From: Paenibacillus sp. 453mf
GTDB taxonomy: Bacteria > Bacillota > Bacilli > Paenibacillales > Paenibacillaceae
Length of the DNA: 64,000 nucleotides
Reading direction: 5' to 3'
Assembly: GCF_900116105.1 (NCBI RefSeq)
Contig: NZ_FPAC01000007.1
Span: 123,862-187,861, forward strand
The notes below the pieces were generated by a model. It made no database searches, was not told the origin of the DNA, and was given only the letters and a program-made list of their open reading frames with translations. Positions 1 through 8,892 of this stretch are shown piece after piece (the stretch's first letter is position 1; each line of letters starts with the position of its first letter). The position numbers and the translations under genes were made by a program.

Positions 1-298
1 TGTAAAAATAAACATAACGTGCGTAATCCGCCTTCTCATCAGGTGCCATATCTTCTGTAGAGGAGGAATGAACTTTACCGGCAAAGAAAGAGGCGGCAAA
101 AGTGCTCTGCTCCAGTTCATCAAGCGAGGTCATCAGACCTCTGGTCCAAATATCGAGCTTGCGATAATCGTGCGAAGGGTCGTTGCCTCTATCTATGGCA
201 GCTCCAAGCAGCTGCAGTGTCTTCGCCATGGTATCCATGGCTTCTTTTAGTTCTCCGGTGTTAACTCGGGCGGGCTCCCCTAATAAGGTTCGAAGCAT
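1..298 (-). CDS. Hypothetical protein, N-terminal part (cut by window edge)
   Basis: The reading frame runs leftward from an ATG at 298 and leaves the window, so about 99 N-terminal residues are visible, starting MLRTLLGEPARVNTGELKEA. An AGGAGG lies 8 nt before the ATG, which supports the start. The visible part is soluble, helical and acidic, with no signal peptide or membrane segment. I do not recognise the family and assign no function. It is read in the same direction as ctaA, about 200 bp downstream of it. Confidence 0.7.
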   Translation of the reverse strand, partial: MLRTLLGEPARVNTGELKEAMDTMAKTLQLLGAAIDRGNDPSHDYRKLDIWTRGLMTSLDELEQSTFAASFFAGKVHSSSTEDMAPDEKADYARYVYFY

Positions 299-439
299 AT
301 GCGTGTCCTCCTGTGCATCCTGTAAAGCTTATGTTTCCCGAACTCTGCATCTCACAACCATAACTTTATCCTGACGGATGAAACGATGGATAGAAGTGAG
401 TTCATGCAATATATGTACAAACGCCAAAGTTATGTATGC

Positions 440-463
440 CGGGCAGCAGATGACTGCCCGAAA
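440..463. other. GGGCAG/CTGCCC hairpin between ctaA and the edge gene
   Basis: GGGCAG and CTGCCC are separated by seven bases, about 40 bp past the ctaA stop. Neither strand has a proper T-run after it, so it may be a weak terminator or an RNA-stability hairpin. Nothing else is seen in the 299-502 gap. Confidence 0.3.
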
Positions 464-502
464 TGATATGAAACGATGAACTTCTCTTCCGGCTTAGTTC
501 TG

Positions 503-1453
503 TTACAGCTTATTACTGCCCGCTGGCTTCGCCAGTCTCCAAACGACATAGCTCATATAACACAGCATGCCGAACAAGACGGCAATAATGGTCATATGTG
601 CCAGTACGACGAACATGTAGATTTCAGGACGATTCATGGTAAGCATTAATCCAACACCAGAGAGTACCTGAAGAACAATTAGACCGATCGCAGATAGGCC
701 AAGCACCTGCATTTCCCGATTATTCTTATGGTGACGATAAGCATAATGACTGAGCACGGCAACGACAGCAACAAGCAGAAACGCAGCAGCCCGGTGCATA
801 AAGGCTATGCCGACTCCGCCAGACAACTCAGGCACAACTTCTCCATTACATAGTGGGAAGCCGGAGCATCCGCCTGCAGAGCTCGTGTGACTTACAAAAG
901 CGCCCGTATACACAACAACGTAGGCATAGATAGCTGTAATCCATACGAGATTGCGGAACCCCTTGCTGACACGGGGCAGTCTGTCAAACCGCTCAAGACC
1001 ACCGAATTTCTCTTCCTGTCTGGCTCCAAGCGTTGTCATGAGTGCACCTGCTAGCGAGATAAAAGCAAACCCAAGATGCAGAGCCATCACGGGTGGAGAT
1101 TGGGAGAAGACAACGGCGAGTGCGCCCATGGCTCCTTGAATAATGACAAATATTAACGTCAATAGCGCAAAAATCTGTAAATCGCGGCGTTTCTTGCTGT
1201 ACAACCAGAATAGTACAAAGGTCGCAACCGCAAGCAGCCCAGCTGTTGAACTCACAATTCGATGGGAGTACTCAATGAGCGAAGCAATCGTGTGTGCCGG
1301 TACAAATTTACCATGACATAGCGGCCACTCATTGCCGCAGCCAAGCCCGGATTCTGTCCGGGTAACGACACCGCCGCCGAACGTGGCAAAGAACATGAAT
1401 ACGGTCGTCACGAGACTGACCCATTTTAACAATTTGATATGTTTCAACTTCAT
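503..1453 (-). CDS. ctaA: Heme A synthase CtaA (COX15 family)
   Basis: It converts heme O to heme A in the cytoplasmic membrane for aa3-type cytochrome oxidase. The 316-residue length is normal for Bacillus-type CtaA and about eight hydrophobic segments are visible. Paired cysteines occur in the first extracytoplasmic loop (C39 and C46, CGNEWPLCHG) and again in a later loop (CSGFPLCNG). Candidate heme-ligand histidines sit in EYSHRI (H64), HLGFAF, HRAAAF and HMTI. The start is an ATG with a moderate upstream purine tract. The enzymes acting before and beside it, CtaB and Sco, are encoded about 19 kb away rather than next to it. Confidence 0.95.
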   Translation of the reverse strand: MKLKHIKLLKWVSLVTTVFMFFATFGGGVVTRTESGLGCGNEWPLCHGKFVPAHTIASLIEYSHRIVSSTAGLLAVATFVLFWLYSKKRRDLQIFALLTLIFVIIQGAMGALAVVFSQSPPVMALHLGFAFISLAGALMTTLGARQEEKFGGLERFDRLPRVSKGFRNLVWITAIYAYVVVYTGAFVSHTSSAGGCSGFPLCNGEVVPELSGGVGIAFMHRAAAFLLVAVVAVLSHYAYRHHKNNREMQVLGLSAIGLIVLQVLSGVGLMLTMNRPEIYMFVVLAHMTIIAVLFGMLCYMSYVVWRLAKPAGSNKL

Positions 1454-1630
1454 TCACCTGCTGTTTTGAAATATGGCGAAGCTATCCATCAGCTCTTGTT
1501 CAATTATAACGGATAAAAGAATCTCCGGCATAAACCGATTGTGACAAAATGTTAACGTCCTAACATTCATTTCATACCACCCTAAGTTTCTTAAGGCAGA
1601 GTATATCTCAGTATATCCATCAGGACACAG

Positions 1631-1667
1631 CAAAACACCGTTCTCTTAGTTAGAAGGAGAACGGTGT
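1631..1667 (-). terminator. Intrinsic terminator of the thioredoxin-like gene
   Basis: A 10-bp perfect stem (CACCGTTCTC/GAGAACGGTG at 1636-1645 and 1657-1666) is followed on the minus strand by TTTTG. Confidence 0.8.
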
Positions 1668-1682
1668 AATTTTTCGAGCCTC

Positions 1683-2027
1683 TTATTTATGAATGGACTT
1701 GTACACTTCGACCGCACGTTCCAGGAAGGTCTCAATCTCTTCGCGTGATTTGCGATTCTTATTAACAAAACGAATCAGTTCCCGGCCATCGGTGTAAGCA
1801 ACAAAGCTGGGAATGCCCAGAATATTCTGCTCCTGGCTGACCTCCTCCACTTTATCGACATCGACTTGAATGAGCGATAAGGAATCGGCATATTTCTCCT
1901 CGACCTCAGGCATGAATGGATTGATATAGGTGCAGTCACCGCACCAATCCGCCTTAAATACAGCAACAGTCAGGTTAGAGGATTGGATAGACACATCAAA
2001 CTCAGCTTTGGAATTCATTAGTTTCAT
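1683..2027 (-). CDS. Thioredoxin-like protein with WCGDC active site
   Basis: This 114-residue single-domain protein is a probable cytoplasmic thiol-disulfide oxidoreductase. The redox motif is W28-C29-G30-D31-C32, and the conserved cis-proline loop appears as GIPSF. The dipeptide between the cysteines is GD instead of the GP of classical thioredoxin, so its potential and partners may differ. There is no signal peptide. An AAAGGAAG sequence precedes the ATG. It is a single-gene unit closed by its own terminator and divergent from the DUF2515 gene. Confidence 0.88.
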   Translation of the reverse strand: MKLMNSKAEFDVSIQSSNLTVAVFKADWCGDCTYINPFMPEVEEKYADSLSLIQVDVDKVEEVSQEQNILGIPSFVAYTDGRELIRFVNKNRKSREEIETFLERAVEVYKSIHK

Positions 2028-2151
2028 CGTTTATCTTCCTTTCTGCTATGGATCTTTATATTACCCTTAGTGAAGCAAACAATGGAGTGGAAGTCAAATT
2101 TTGTGTGCATACTATAGCAAAGTGAGTCGATTCGACGAAAGGGAGATATTG

Positions 2152-3438
2152 ATGATGGACAATCAAGATTATAAAGCGCAGCCGAAGCCTTCCATTTGGC
2201 AGTTGATGACAACGATTCCGGTCACAGTCAAAGAAATGATCACTGGGAAAAAATCAGCCTGGGAAGCATCCAAGAAGCTGCGTCATCCATTTCTCTCCCT
2301 GACGTGGCAGACGTCTTCTGCCGTGCAGGTTCAGCATCAGCTTGAGCATATGATGGCAAGTATGAGAACGTCTGGCGTTCAGACGGCCTCCCTTCGGAGC
2401 AGCCAGCTTGACCCATACAGTGTAGAGGAGCTTGAGCTCGTACAAGAGATTAAAGAGCTGACAAGATATCACAACCAAAGCAATGTCTCCAGAACAGCAG
2501 CCTACCTCGCCTGCTATAAGTCTTATCCGGAGCTGCACTGGGCACTGCTCGCCCACTTCGTATCCCGGAACGGTGGATACAATATGACAGATCTACGCAG
2601 CGGATTGCTGAAAACAATACTGAATGACCAAGAAAAAGAAAGGGTATACCTGCTGCTTGAACGGTGCAATGCCCTTATTTTTCAGGATGCCTACCCTCAG
2701 CTGCTGCTATATATGAAAAGTAAGGAAAAGGGCCGGAGCTACTTTCATTTGCTATCGGAATTTCACGTTTCATCCTTTATGGTACCCTTCTGGGAGCAAT
2801 TCTGGCTAAATAGGGACAGTGCACTGCTGACGGTCGGACTCATCATTAATGAACAGAATTATATCGAGTACCGTGTCATTCGCAATCCGTTCTACCAGCA
2901 CCATGTCACTTCTACTCTGTCCTTCCGCTCTCATGAAATTGCCGGGCTCAACCATATGGTCATTCCGCTCGGCCTCAATCAGGAGCTCGTTGGATTGACC
3001 TTGTCAAATTTCAGAAAGTTGCATGAGCGGATTCATTTTGGCAAGAATCTGTATGCTCTGCTATTCGGACACGAACAAGTGCTGGACCGGGCTGCGGCTT
3101 ATGCCTCTGCCGTCCCTCATGAAGGCTCAAGAAGCGAATATTGGCCTAAATTCTTTACAAATCAAAAAGGACTCTCTACACATGAGACTCTCGTATCTCC
3201 TATGCTAAGTCGAAATGAAGAACTGCCTTCAGGGAACAAGCTGTACAGCCCTACGTTATTGAACGTTTGGCATGATCTGCCTTATGAGAAAATATCACGA
3301 GAAGACTGGCTGACTCAAACCGATAGTCTTGGTCATCTCACACTTCCAAGACGGCCCAAGCTGTTCGAGATCAGCCATGAGCATAGGAGCAGTCTATCCA
3401 AGCTGGCAATGATCCACGACCTGGATCGATTGATATAG
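2152..3438 (+). CDS. DUF2515-family protein (YppC-like)
   Basis: The protein has 428 residues from the ATG at 2152, which follows AAAGGGAG with a 6-nt spacer; an upstream in-frame TTG at 2101 lacks such a site. The sequence is soluble and helical, with no signal peptide. Its layout and length fit the DUF2515 family typified by B. subtilis YppC, whose biochemical function is unknown to me. The assignment rests on recall of the family, not on a recognised catalytic motif. It converges on the flippase gene and shares a terminator with it. Confidence 0.65.
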   Translation: MMDNQDYKAQPKPSIWQLMTTIPVTVKEMITGKKSAWEASKKLRHPFLSLTWQTSSAVQVQHQLEHMMASMRTSGVQTASLRSSQLDPYSVEELELVQEIKELTRYHNQSNVSRTAAYLACYKSYPELHWALLAHFVSRNGGYNMTDLRSGLLKTILNDQEKERVYLLLERCNALIFQDAYPQLLLYMKSKEKGRSYFHLLSEFHVSSFMVPFWEQFWLNRDSALLTVGLIINEQNYIEYRVIRNPFYQHHVTSTLSFRSHEIAGLNHMVIPLGLNQELVGLTLSNFRKLHERIHFGKNLYALLFGHEQVLDRAAAYASAVPHEGSRSEYWPKFFTNQKGLSTHETLVSPMLSRNEELPSGNKLYSPTLLNVWHDLPYEKISREDWLTQTDSLGHLTLPRRPKLFEISHEHRSSLSKLAMIHDLDRLI

Positions 3439-3443
3439 ATAGC

Positions 3444-3490
3444 AAAAAGCATCGTTTCACTCACGTGGTGAGGAAACGATGCCTTTTTTT
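3444..3490. terminator. Bidirectional terminator between convergent genes
   Basis: A 10-bp stem, GCATCGTTTC with GAAACGATGC (3449-3458 and 3473-3482), is extended inside by CTCAC/GTGAG. T-runs flank it on both strands, so it can serve the DUF2515 gene and the flippase gene. Confidence 0.9.
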
Positions 3491-3521
3491 CTATATAGTA
3501 AATGTTCAAATCCTCGCCCTG

Positions 3522-5153
3522 TTACCCTCTTGCTCCCTGATTACCAGAACGCTTCAATCTCATAAGCGGGCGGAGCACCTTCTGAACGATACGCGGATAA
3601 CTCTTCAGCTCGTCCTCTCGCAATACGCCGAGAAGTATGAGCAGAGCAAAGTAGCTGATAAGAACAGCCAGCCCAACGATTCCGCAGTTAATCAAGTAAG
3701 CAAGTCTAGACGGCATCAGCTCAGCCATTGGCAGCCCTAATTGATGGAGCCCGTATCCTATTCCTGCCGAGAGCACGACCGTCGCAGCAAATCCTGCCCA
3801 CCTCTTGCCAAGGATGGAGAAGCTGACTGTTTTCTTCAGAACACGAACATTTAGTACCGTTATGATGAGGAATGCGAGACCTGTAGAGGCGATGATACCA
3901 TAGATGCCGAAGAACGGCGCAAGCGCAAAGCTTGCGGCAAGCTTCACCACAATCCCGATAAAGACGGTAACCATCGTCAGTTTGGGTTTGCCGATTCCAA
4001 GCAGGATGGAATTCGATGTCATCATCGTAATCTGGAATATCGTTCCGAACGTCAGCATAGCAACCACACCGGCACCTTCCAAAGTACTGAACAGCAGTCC
4101 ATTAATGGAATAGGCAGCAACGGTAAGTGCAATGACCATCGGCATGCCTGTCATGATAGCAATTCGCATCGCCAGGGTAACCTGTCCGCGCAGATGACTT
4201 TCATCTTTTCTGGCATACGCAGCCGCAATAATAGGGATTAGTGACTGACTAAGCGCAATGGCCAGAATCGGAGGAATCCCCGCCACCGGCTGGGCCCGAT
4301 TCGTTAAGATCCCTAGCAGATTCGTAGCCGCATCTGATCCGACATCACCGCTGATGAGCGGTTTAATGATGGAGGAATCAATGAAATTCACTACAGGCAC
4401 CGCAAGGGATGACAATACGATAGGAATCGATAGCGTAAAGATATCACGGTAGATGCGTGATAATGGAACCTGCGTATTGGCATGCAGTGCAAGTCCCATC
4501 GACTGGTCCTTGCGGGACTGCTTAAATGCAAAGTACATCATCACTGCAAAAGCCCCGATACTGCCAAGCACTCCTCCAAAGGAAGCACCTGCCGCTACCT
4601 CTTCATCTGCATATCCAAGCCGCAAGAGAATGAATGCAAGCAGAATCGCCGTTCCCACTCGGGCGAATTGCTCCACAATTTGCGAGATACCCCCAGCCGT
4701 CATATTGTTACGGCCCTGGAAGTATCCTCGCATCATGGCAATGGTCGGAAACAGCAGCAATGCAGGAGCCAGCGCTCGAATTGCTGTCGATGCCTCCGGG
4801 ACCTGAGCAATATAGGTTGCGTAGAATGGAGCGAGCGACCATAAGAGAATGGTCATGACGATTCCGGCAAAAGCAGCGAAGATGAGCGCAGCTTGATATA
4901 CTCTTTTGGCATCCTGCGGCTTATCTAGCGCATAGCGTTCAGATACCATTTTACTGAGCGTGCTCGGAATTCCTGCTGTGGCTACTGTAAGAAGCATAAG
5001 GTAGACGCTGTTAGCGACACCGAATGAAGCGTCCCCCACAGGTCCGAGCAGATGCTCAAGCGGAACTCGCTGAACAAGGCCCAGCAAGCGCGCGACTAGT
5101 GCCGCAGCAGCCAGAATCAGCGTCCCCTTAATAAATGATTCTTTCTTAGACAA
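3522..5153 (-). CDS. Polysaccharide/lipid flippase of the SpoVB-YtgP (MATE/MOP) family
   Basis: This 543-residue integral membrane protein has about 14 hydrophobic segments and belongs to the MOP superfamily members that move undecaprenyl-linked envelope precursors. Family-typical stretches include the N-terminal FIKGTLILAAAALVARLLG, GIPSTLSKMVSE, and the TM-proximal MMRGYFQGRNNMTAGGISQ. The length equals that of B. subtilis YtgP, and the N-terminus also resembles SpoVB, so I leave the symbol open. It may act in vegetative wall or cortex synthesis. The HAD phosphatase gene lies just upstream, 36 bp away on the same strand. Confidence 0.85.
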   Translation of the reverse strand: MSKKESFIKGTLILAAAALVARLLGLVQRVPLEHLLGPVGDASFGVANSVYLMLLTVATAGIPSTLSKMVSERYALDKPQDAKRVYQAALIFAAFAGIVMTILLWSLAPFYATYIAQVPEASTAIRALAPALLLFPTIAMMRGYFQGRNNMTAGGISQIVEQFARVGTAILLAFILLRLGYADEEVAAGASFGGVLGSIGAFAVMMYFAFKQSRKDQSMGLALHANTQVPLSRIYRDIFTLSIPIVLSSLAVPVVNFIDSSIIKPLISGDVGSDAATNLLGILTNRAQPVAGIPPILAIALSQSLIPIIAAAYARKDESHLRGQVTLAMRIAIMTGMPMVIALTVAAYSINGLLFSTLEGAGVVAMLTFGTIFQITMMTSNSILLGIGKPKLTMVTVFIGIVVKLAASFALAPFFGIYGIIASTGLAFLIITVLNVRVLKKTVSFSILGKRWAGFAATVVLSAGIGYGLHQLGLPMAELMPSRLAYLINCGIVGLAVLISYFALLILLGVLREDELKSYPRIVQKVLRPLMRLKRSGNQGARG

Positions 5154-5189
5154 AACGTTCTTTCCCTTCTTCCTTCCCCGTGCGAAGCG

Positions 5190-5960
5190 TTAAGGCTGTA
5201 TTTTAATCGTATCTACCTTTAACATATGGTCACGAATGACCTCCACAATGCCATCTTCATTATTGGAAGCGACGATAAGATCCGCTGCTTCCTTCACGGT
5301 CTCCTGTGCATTGCCCATAGCCACACCAAGACCGACCGCCTGAATGACCGCTAGATCGTTCAAGCTGTCACCAACAGCCACAACCTCTTCCATTGTAATG
5401 CCTAGCAATTTGCACACTTCACCAATACCACTCGCCTTCGATATTCCTGCCGGATTCACTTCCAGGTTGGTCGGAGAGGAATTGGTGATCTGAAGCCCGC
5501 CGAGATCCTGAAGCTCCATGAGAATCTCGTGACGCACCTGATCATCCTCTGTGGTGTAGCCAAATTTAAGCCACTCCTGATCCATAATGGAATCCACCCA
5601 GCGTTCACGATTAAACAGCTGATCTACAGAATAGGCCCAGAACCAGCAGTCATGCTTCACAGCAATGTCATGCATCTTCTTGATTAATTCGGGGTCAAGC
5701 AGTGTACGGATATGCAGCTCATTTGGCGATTTCCATACTTCGCTTCCGTTCACCGTAACCATCGGTGTCTCAAGGCCCAGCTCTTGGCCGTAAGGCAGCG
5801 CGTGATGCGCGGCACGTCCGGTGGACAGGCAGACATGAATACCGGCCTCCATCGCTTTATGAATCCAGGTGGATGTCTCATGGGATATCTCATGATTGTC
5901 AGTCAGCAGTGTACCATCCATATCCAAAGCAAGCAGTTTATATTGATAATGATTACTCAA
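5190..5960 (-). CDS. Cof-type HAD-IIB family phosphatase
   Basis: A predicted cytoplasmic sugar- or nucleotide-phosphate phosphatase of 256 residues. Motif I is DMDGTLL with the nucleophilic Asp, motif II the STGR stretch, and motif IV GDSLNDLAVI. The long cap inserted between motifs II and III and the length fit the Cof/YwpJ group. I prefer the TTG start at 5960 because AAAGGAGG lies 10 nt upstream; the longer frame up to 6002 has no such site. It probably shares a transcript with the downstream flippase gene. Confidence 0.88.
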   Translation of the reverse strand: MSNHYQYKLLALDMDGTLLTDNHEISHETSTWIHKAMEAGIHVCLSTGRAAHHALPYGQELGLETPMVTVNGSEVWKSPNELHIRTLLDPELIKKMHDIAVKHDCWFWAYSVDQLFNRERWVDSIMDQEWLKFGYTTEDDQVRHEILMELQDLGGLQITNSSPTNLEVNPAGISKASGIGEVCKLLGITMEEVVAVGDSLNDLAVIQAVGLGVAMGNAQETVKEAADLIVASNNEDGIVEVIRDHMLKVDTIKIQP

Positions 5961-6026
5961 GCAGGTTTGACCTCCTTTGTATGATACATCTCTCTTATCC
6001 AATTCCCTTTTTCTCTATAAGGTAGC

Positions 6027-6057
6027 ATCAATTTCATAATACCGTTATGAAATTGAT
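6027..6057. repeat. Perfect inverted repeat, member of the GAATCAATTTC family (copy A)
   Basis: ATCAATTTCATAA and TTATGAAATTGAT form a 13-bp perfect palindrome around a 5-nt loop. The arm sequence recurs at 42570-42687 and 44904-44946. It lies in the intergenic space between the HAD gene and the mnt operon and has no T-run. Confidence 0.75.
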
Positions 6058-6110
6058 TCGGCATAGCGACATTTTAACATAAAACAGGATTGTTCAACAA
6101 AAATTACAAT

Positions 6111-6144
6111 ACAAAATGACAGGCGAGTTCTATCTCGGCCTGCC
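6111..6144 (-). terminator. Probable terminator of the mnt operon
   Basis: On the minus strand GGCAGGCCGAG and CTCGCCTGTC pair with one bulge (6118-6127 and 6134-6144), followed by ATTTTG. Confidence 0.65.
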
Positions 6145-6190
6145 ATATCATCATAATCATTCTGTTTTCTCTCGCATACGCCCATTATAT

Positions 6191-7081
6191 TTATGCTTTC
6201 AGCGCATCTTTTGTCACGCTGCCTCGTTTCTGTTTCCATTTTCGAACCACAACCCCATGGAGTGGAGAGAACAGGAAGGCAAGCACAAACAAAACACCTG
6301 CGGAAGCTACCATGCAACCGGCAATCGACGAATCCATGATCAAGGCGGAATAATACCCCGCAAATGAGCTGATTACACCAATAAGAACACTGATGAGCAG
6401 CATATGTGATAGCCGATCTGTGAGCAGATATGCCGTTGCTGCCGGTACAATCAGCATGCCGACAACGAGAATGGCGCCGACACTGTCAAACGAAGCTACC
6501 GAAGTCATCGACACCATTCCCATTTGCAGATAGTGGAACAGCATTACCGGAATTCCTGTAGCCGCCGCCAGAGCCGGGTCAAAGGATACCAGCTTAAACT
6601 GCTTGTAAAACAGGGTTAGAAGCATAAGGATAATGGCCAGTGTAATTCCAAGCATCCATACCGCTCTAGGTCCGAGATCCGCCTCTCCAATGATCAGTCG
6701 GTCCCATTGAACATACGTAATTTCACCATACAATACATGGTCCAGATCAAGGTCGACATTCTGTGCATTTAAACTGATCAGAATGACACCTAAGGCGAAC
6801 AGAGCTGTAAAGACAATTCCGATGGAAGCATCGGATTGTACCCCGCTGGACTCCAGATGCTGCATCAGAAAGACAGCAAGCAGTCCAAAGGCGGTAGCGC
6901 CGACAAGTATCCACAGTGAATCACGACCACTGATCAAAAAGGCAACGGCGATGCCAGGGAGGACCGCGTGGCTAATCGCATCCCCAACCATTGCCATCTT
7001 TCTGAGCACCAGAAACGTACCGAGCAGTGCACAGGCCGAGGAAACCAGTATCGCTGTTAGTAAGATCCAGAATGTTGACAT
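6191..7081 (-). CDS. mntD: Manganese ABC transporter permease (second permease)
   Basis: This 296-residue integral membrane protein of the ABC-3 (TroCD/ZnuB) family has about eight hydrophobic segments. The conserved early stretch GDAISHAVLPGIAVAFL and the later GAILVVGMLIVPAATAYLL are diagnostic. It forms the channel with the neighbouring permease. It is the last gene of a four-gene minus-strand operon. Metal choice is inferred from the MntR-like box upstream of the operon; zinc or iron cannot be excluded from the permease alone. Confidence 0.88.
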   Translation of the reverse strand: MSTFWILLTAILVSSACALLGTFLVLRKMAMVGDAISHAVLPGIAVAFLISGRDSLWILVGATAFGLLAVFLMQHLESSGVQSDASIGIVFTALFALGVILISLNAQNVDLDLDHVLYGEITYVQWDRLIIGEADLGPRAVWMLGITLAIILMLLTLFYKQFKLVSFDPALAAATGIPVMLFHYLQMGMVSMTSVASFDSVGAILVVGMLIVPAATAYLLTDRLSHMLLISVLIGVISSFAGYYSALIMDSSIAGCMVASAGVLFVLAFLFSPLHGVVVRKWKQKRGSVTKDALKA

Positions 7082-7098
7082 TGTTGATTTCCCCCTTC

Positions 7099-8031
7099 CT
7101 ATTTACTGACCTCAGCACGATTTACCGATTGCTGCTGATTGTTGTATTCCGTCTTGGTTCTCCACTTCCTAATTTCTCTGGCAAGTAAACCACGGCCGGG
7201 TGCGATCAAGACAGAAACACCGAAGATCAGTGTTATCACCAGCACTGTAACCGGTCCTGTAGGAAGATCCGGCGTTGTTGCACTGATCAGCGTGCCCAGT
7301 GCCCCGCTGATTGCGCCGAACAGCCCTGCCAGGCAGACCATTAGTCCAAGTGCATTCGTCCAATATCGTGCTGCGGCAGCAGGCGTAATCAACAGAGCAG
7401 CGACCAGCACAACCCCTATGACTTGAACACCTGCGACTACTGCAACAACCGTCAAGAACAATAACAGCTGCTCCAGAAAGGCTGATGGATAACCCATTCC
7501 TCTTGCAAAGCCGGCATCAAAACTAATCAGTTTAAACTCCTTAAATAACAGGAAGCATACGACAAGCAGAAGAACAGATACTCCCAGCAGCATATACACA
7601 TCGCTTCTGACCATGGAAGCAGCCTGGCCGAACATATACTTATCCAGCCCGCTTGCACTTCCATAGTCCCCATGCTGGATCTGTGTCAGCAGTACAATTC
7701 CTATACCGAAAAATACAGACAATACGATGCCGAGTGCGGTATCCTGCTTGATTCGAGAATAGCGTGTGATAAGTGATATCCCAATCGTCGCCAGCCAGCC
7801 TGCAGCAAGGGCACCAATCATGAACAAGAAGGTGGACTTGACCCCGCTCAGCATGAACGCAATGCATATGCCCGGAAGTGCCGCATGAGCAAGGGTGTCC
7901 CCGATCAGACTTTGTTTGCGAAGGTAGGTGAAGGAACCGATCAGGCCGCTGCTGAAGCCGAGCAGCATTGAACCAAACAAAATCCATCTGACATTAGGAT
8001 CGGTCACTACAGAAGCTATCCATTCAAACAT
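7099..8031 (-). CDS. mntC: Manganese ABC transporter permease (first permease)
   Basis: A 310-residue ABC-3 family permease, homologous to its downstream neighbour. It shows the same signatures, GDTLAHAALPGICIAF near the start and IGVVLVAALLITPAAAARY later. It lies 6 nt from the ATPase gene upstream and 17 nt from the second permease downstream, so the genes are surely cotranscribed. Confidence 0.88.
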   Translation of the reverse strand: MFEWIASVVTDPNVRWILFGSMLLGFSSGLIGSFTYLRKQSLIGDTLAHAALPGICIAFMLSGVKSTFLFMIGALAAGWLATIGISLITRYSRIKQDTALGIVLSVFFGIGIVLLTQIQHGDYGSASGLDKYMFGQAASMVRSDVYMLLGVSVLLLVVCFLLFKEFKLISFDAGFARGMGYPSAFLEQLLLFLTVVAVVAGVQVIGVVLVAALLITPAAAARYWTNALGLMVCLAGLFGAISGALGTLISATTPDLPTGPVTVLVITLIFGVSVLIAPGRGLLAREIRKWRTKTEYNNQQQSVNRAEVSK

Positions 8032-8037
8032 GCCAAC

Positions 8038-8844
8038 TCACCTTCCATCCTTCGGTGCGGAATGCCCGATCATGGCAATCCGGCCTCCATAAGTCTGCTC
8101 TAGCAGGTCGGGGGTGAACGTCTCTGCTGTCGGCCCTGCAGCAACCAGCCTGCCATTCAAGAGCAGTACATGATCAAAGTATTCTTCCACGGTAGCCAGA
8201 TCATGGTGTACGACAAGAACGGTCTTGCCCTGCTTCTTAAGAGCCTCCAGCAGCCCAATAATCGCCTTCTCGGTTGTGGCATCGACTCCTGCAAACGGCT
8301 CATCCATAAAATATATATCAGCATTCTGCGCAAGTGCTCTCGCCAAAAAGACACGCTGCTGCTGACCACCAGAGAGCTGGCTGATCTGACGATTGCTAAA
8401 ATCAGCCATACCCACCTTGCTCAAGCATTCCAATGCAAGCTCTTTTTCTTTTTTGCCCGGTCTTTTAAACCAGCCCAGCTGCCCGTACTGCCCCATTAAG
8501 ACGACATCCAGGGCGTTCGTCGGGAAATCCCAATCCACAGACTCCCGCTGAGGGACATATCCGATTCGTTTGCGCTGCTCCTTATACGGCTTGCCATAGA
8601 TACGGACATCGCCGCTGATTGTAGGAACAAGCCCAAGTGCAGCCTTGATCAGCGTAGATTTACCGGCTCCGTTAGGACCGAGAATTCCGATCAGCTTGCC
8701 ATCCGGCACACTGAAGGTTACATCCCTCAGAACCGGTTTTTTATGATATGCAACGGCCAGGTTCCGTACCGAGAACGGAATTTGATCGCTGCCCTGAGAA
8801 TGATCCCTCCCTGATTGTTCATACGATAGTGAGCTCATCCCCAC
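8038..8844 (-). CDS. mntB: Manganese ABC transporter ATP-binding protein
   Basis: The cytoplasmic ATPase subunit of the importer, 268 residues. It has a Walker A GPNGAGKST, the Q-loop region GYVPQRESVDWDFP typical of metal-importer ATPases, the signature LSGGQQQR, a Walker B IYFMDEP and the switch histidine in VVHHDL. The first ~25 residues before the domain are polar and poorly conserved, so an internal start is possible. It sits between the binding-protein gene and the permeases. Confidence 0.92.
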   Translation of the reverse strand: MGMSSLSYEQSGRDHSQGSDQIPFSVRNLAVAYHKKPVLRDVTFSVPDGKLIGILGPNGAGKSTLIKAALGLVPTISGDVRIYGKPYKEQRKRIGYVPQRESVDWDFPTNALDVVLMGQYGQLGWFKRPGKKEKELALECLSKVGMADFSNRQISQLSGGQQQRVFLARALAQNADIYFMDEPFAGVDATTEKAIIGLLEALKKQGKTVLVVHHDLATVEEYFDHVLLLNGRLVAAGPTAETFTPDLLEQTYGGRIAMIGHSAPKDGR

Positions 8845-8892
8845 TCAACCCCTTCCTATAGCCTAAGGCCCATTGTTACTCTGCTTAAACGT

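Noticed and set aside
385..465. 26-codon ORF left of ctaA
   Set aside because: No ribosome-binding site, and it runs through a hairpin; too short to support.
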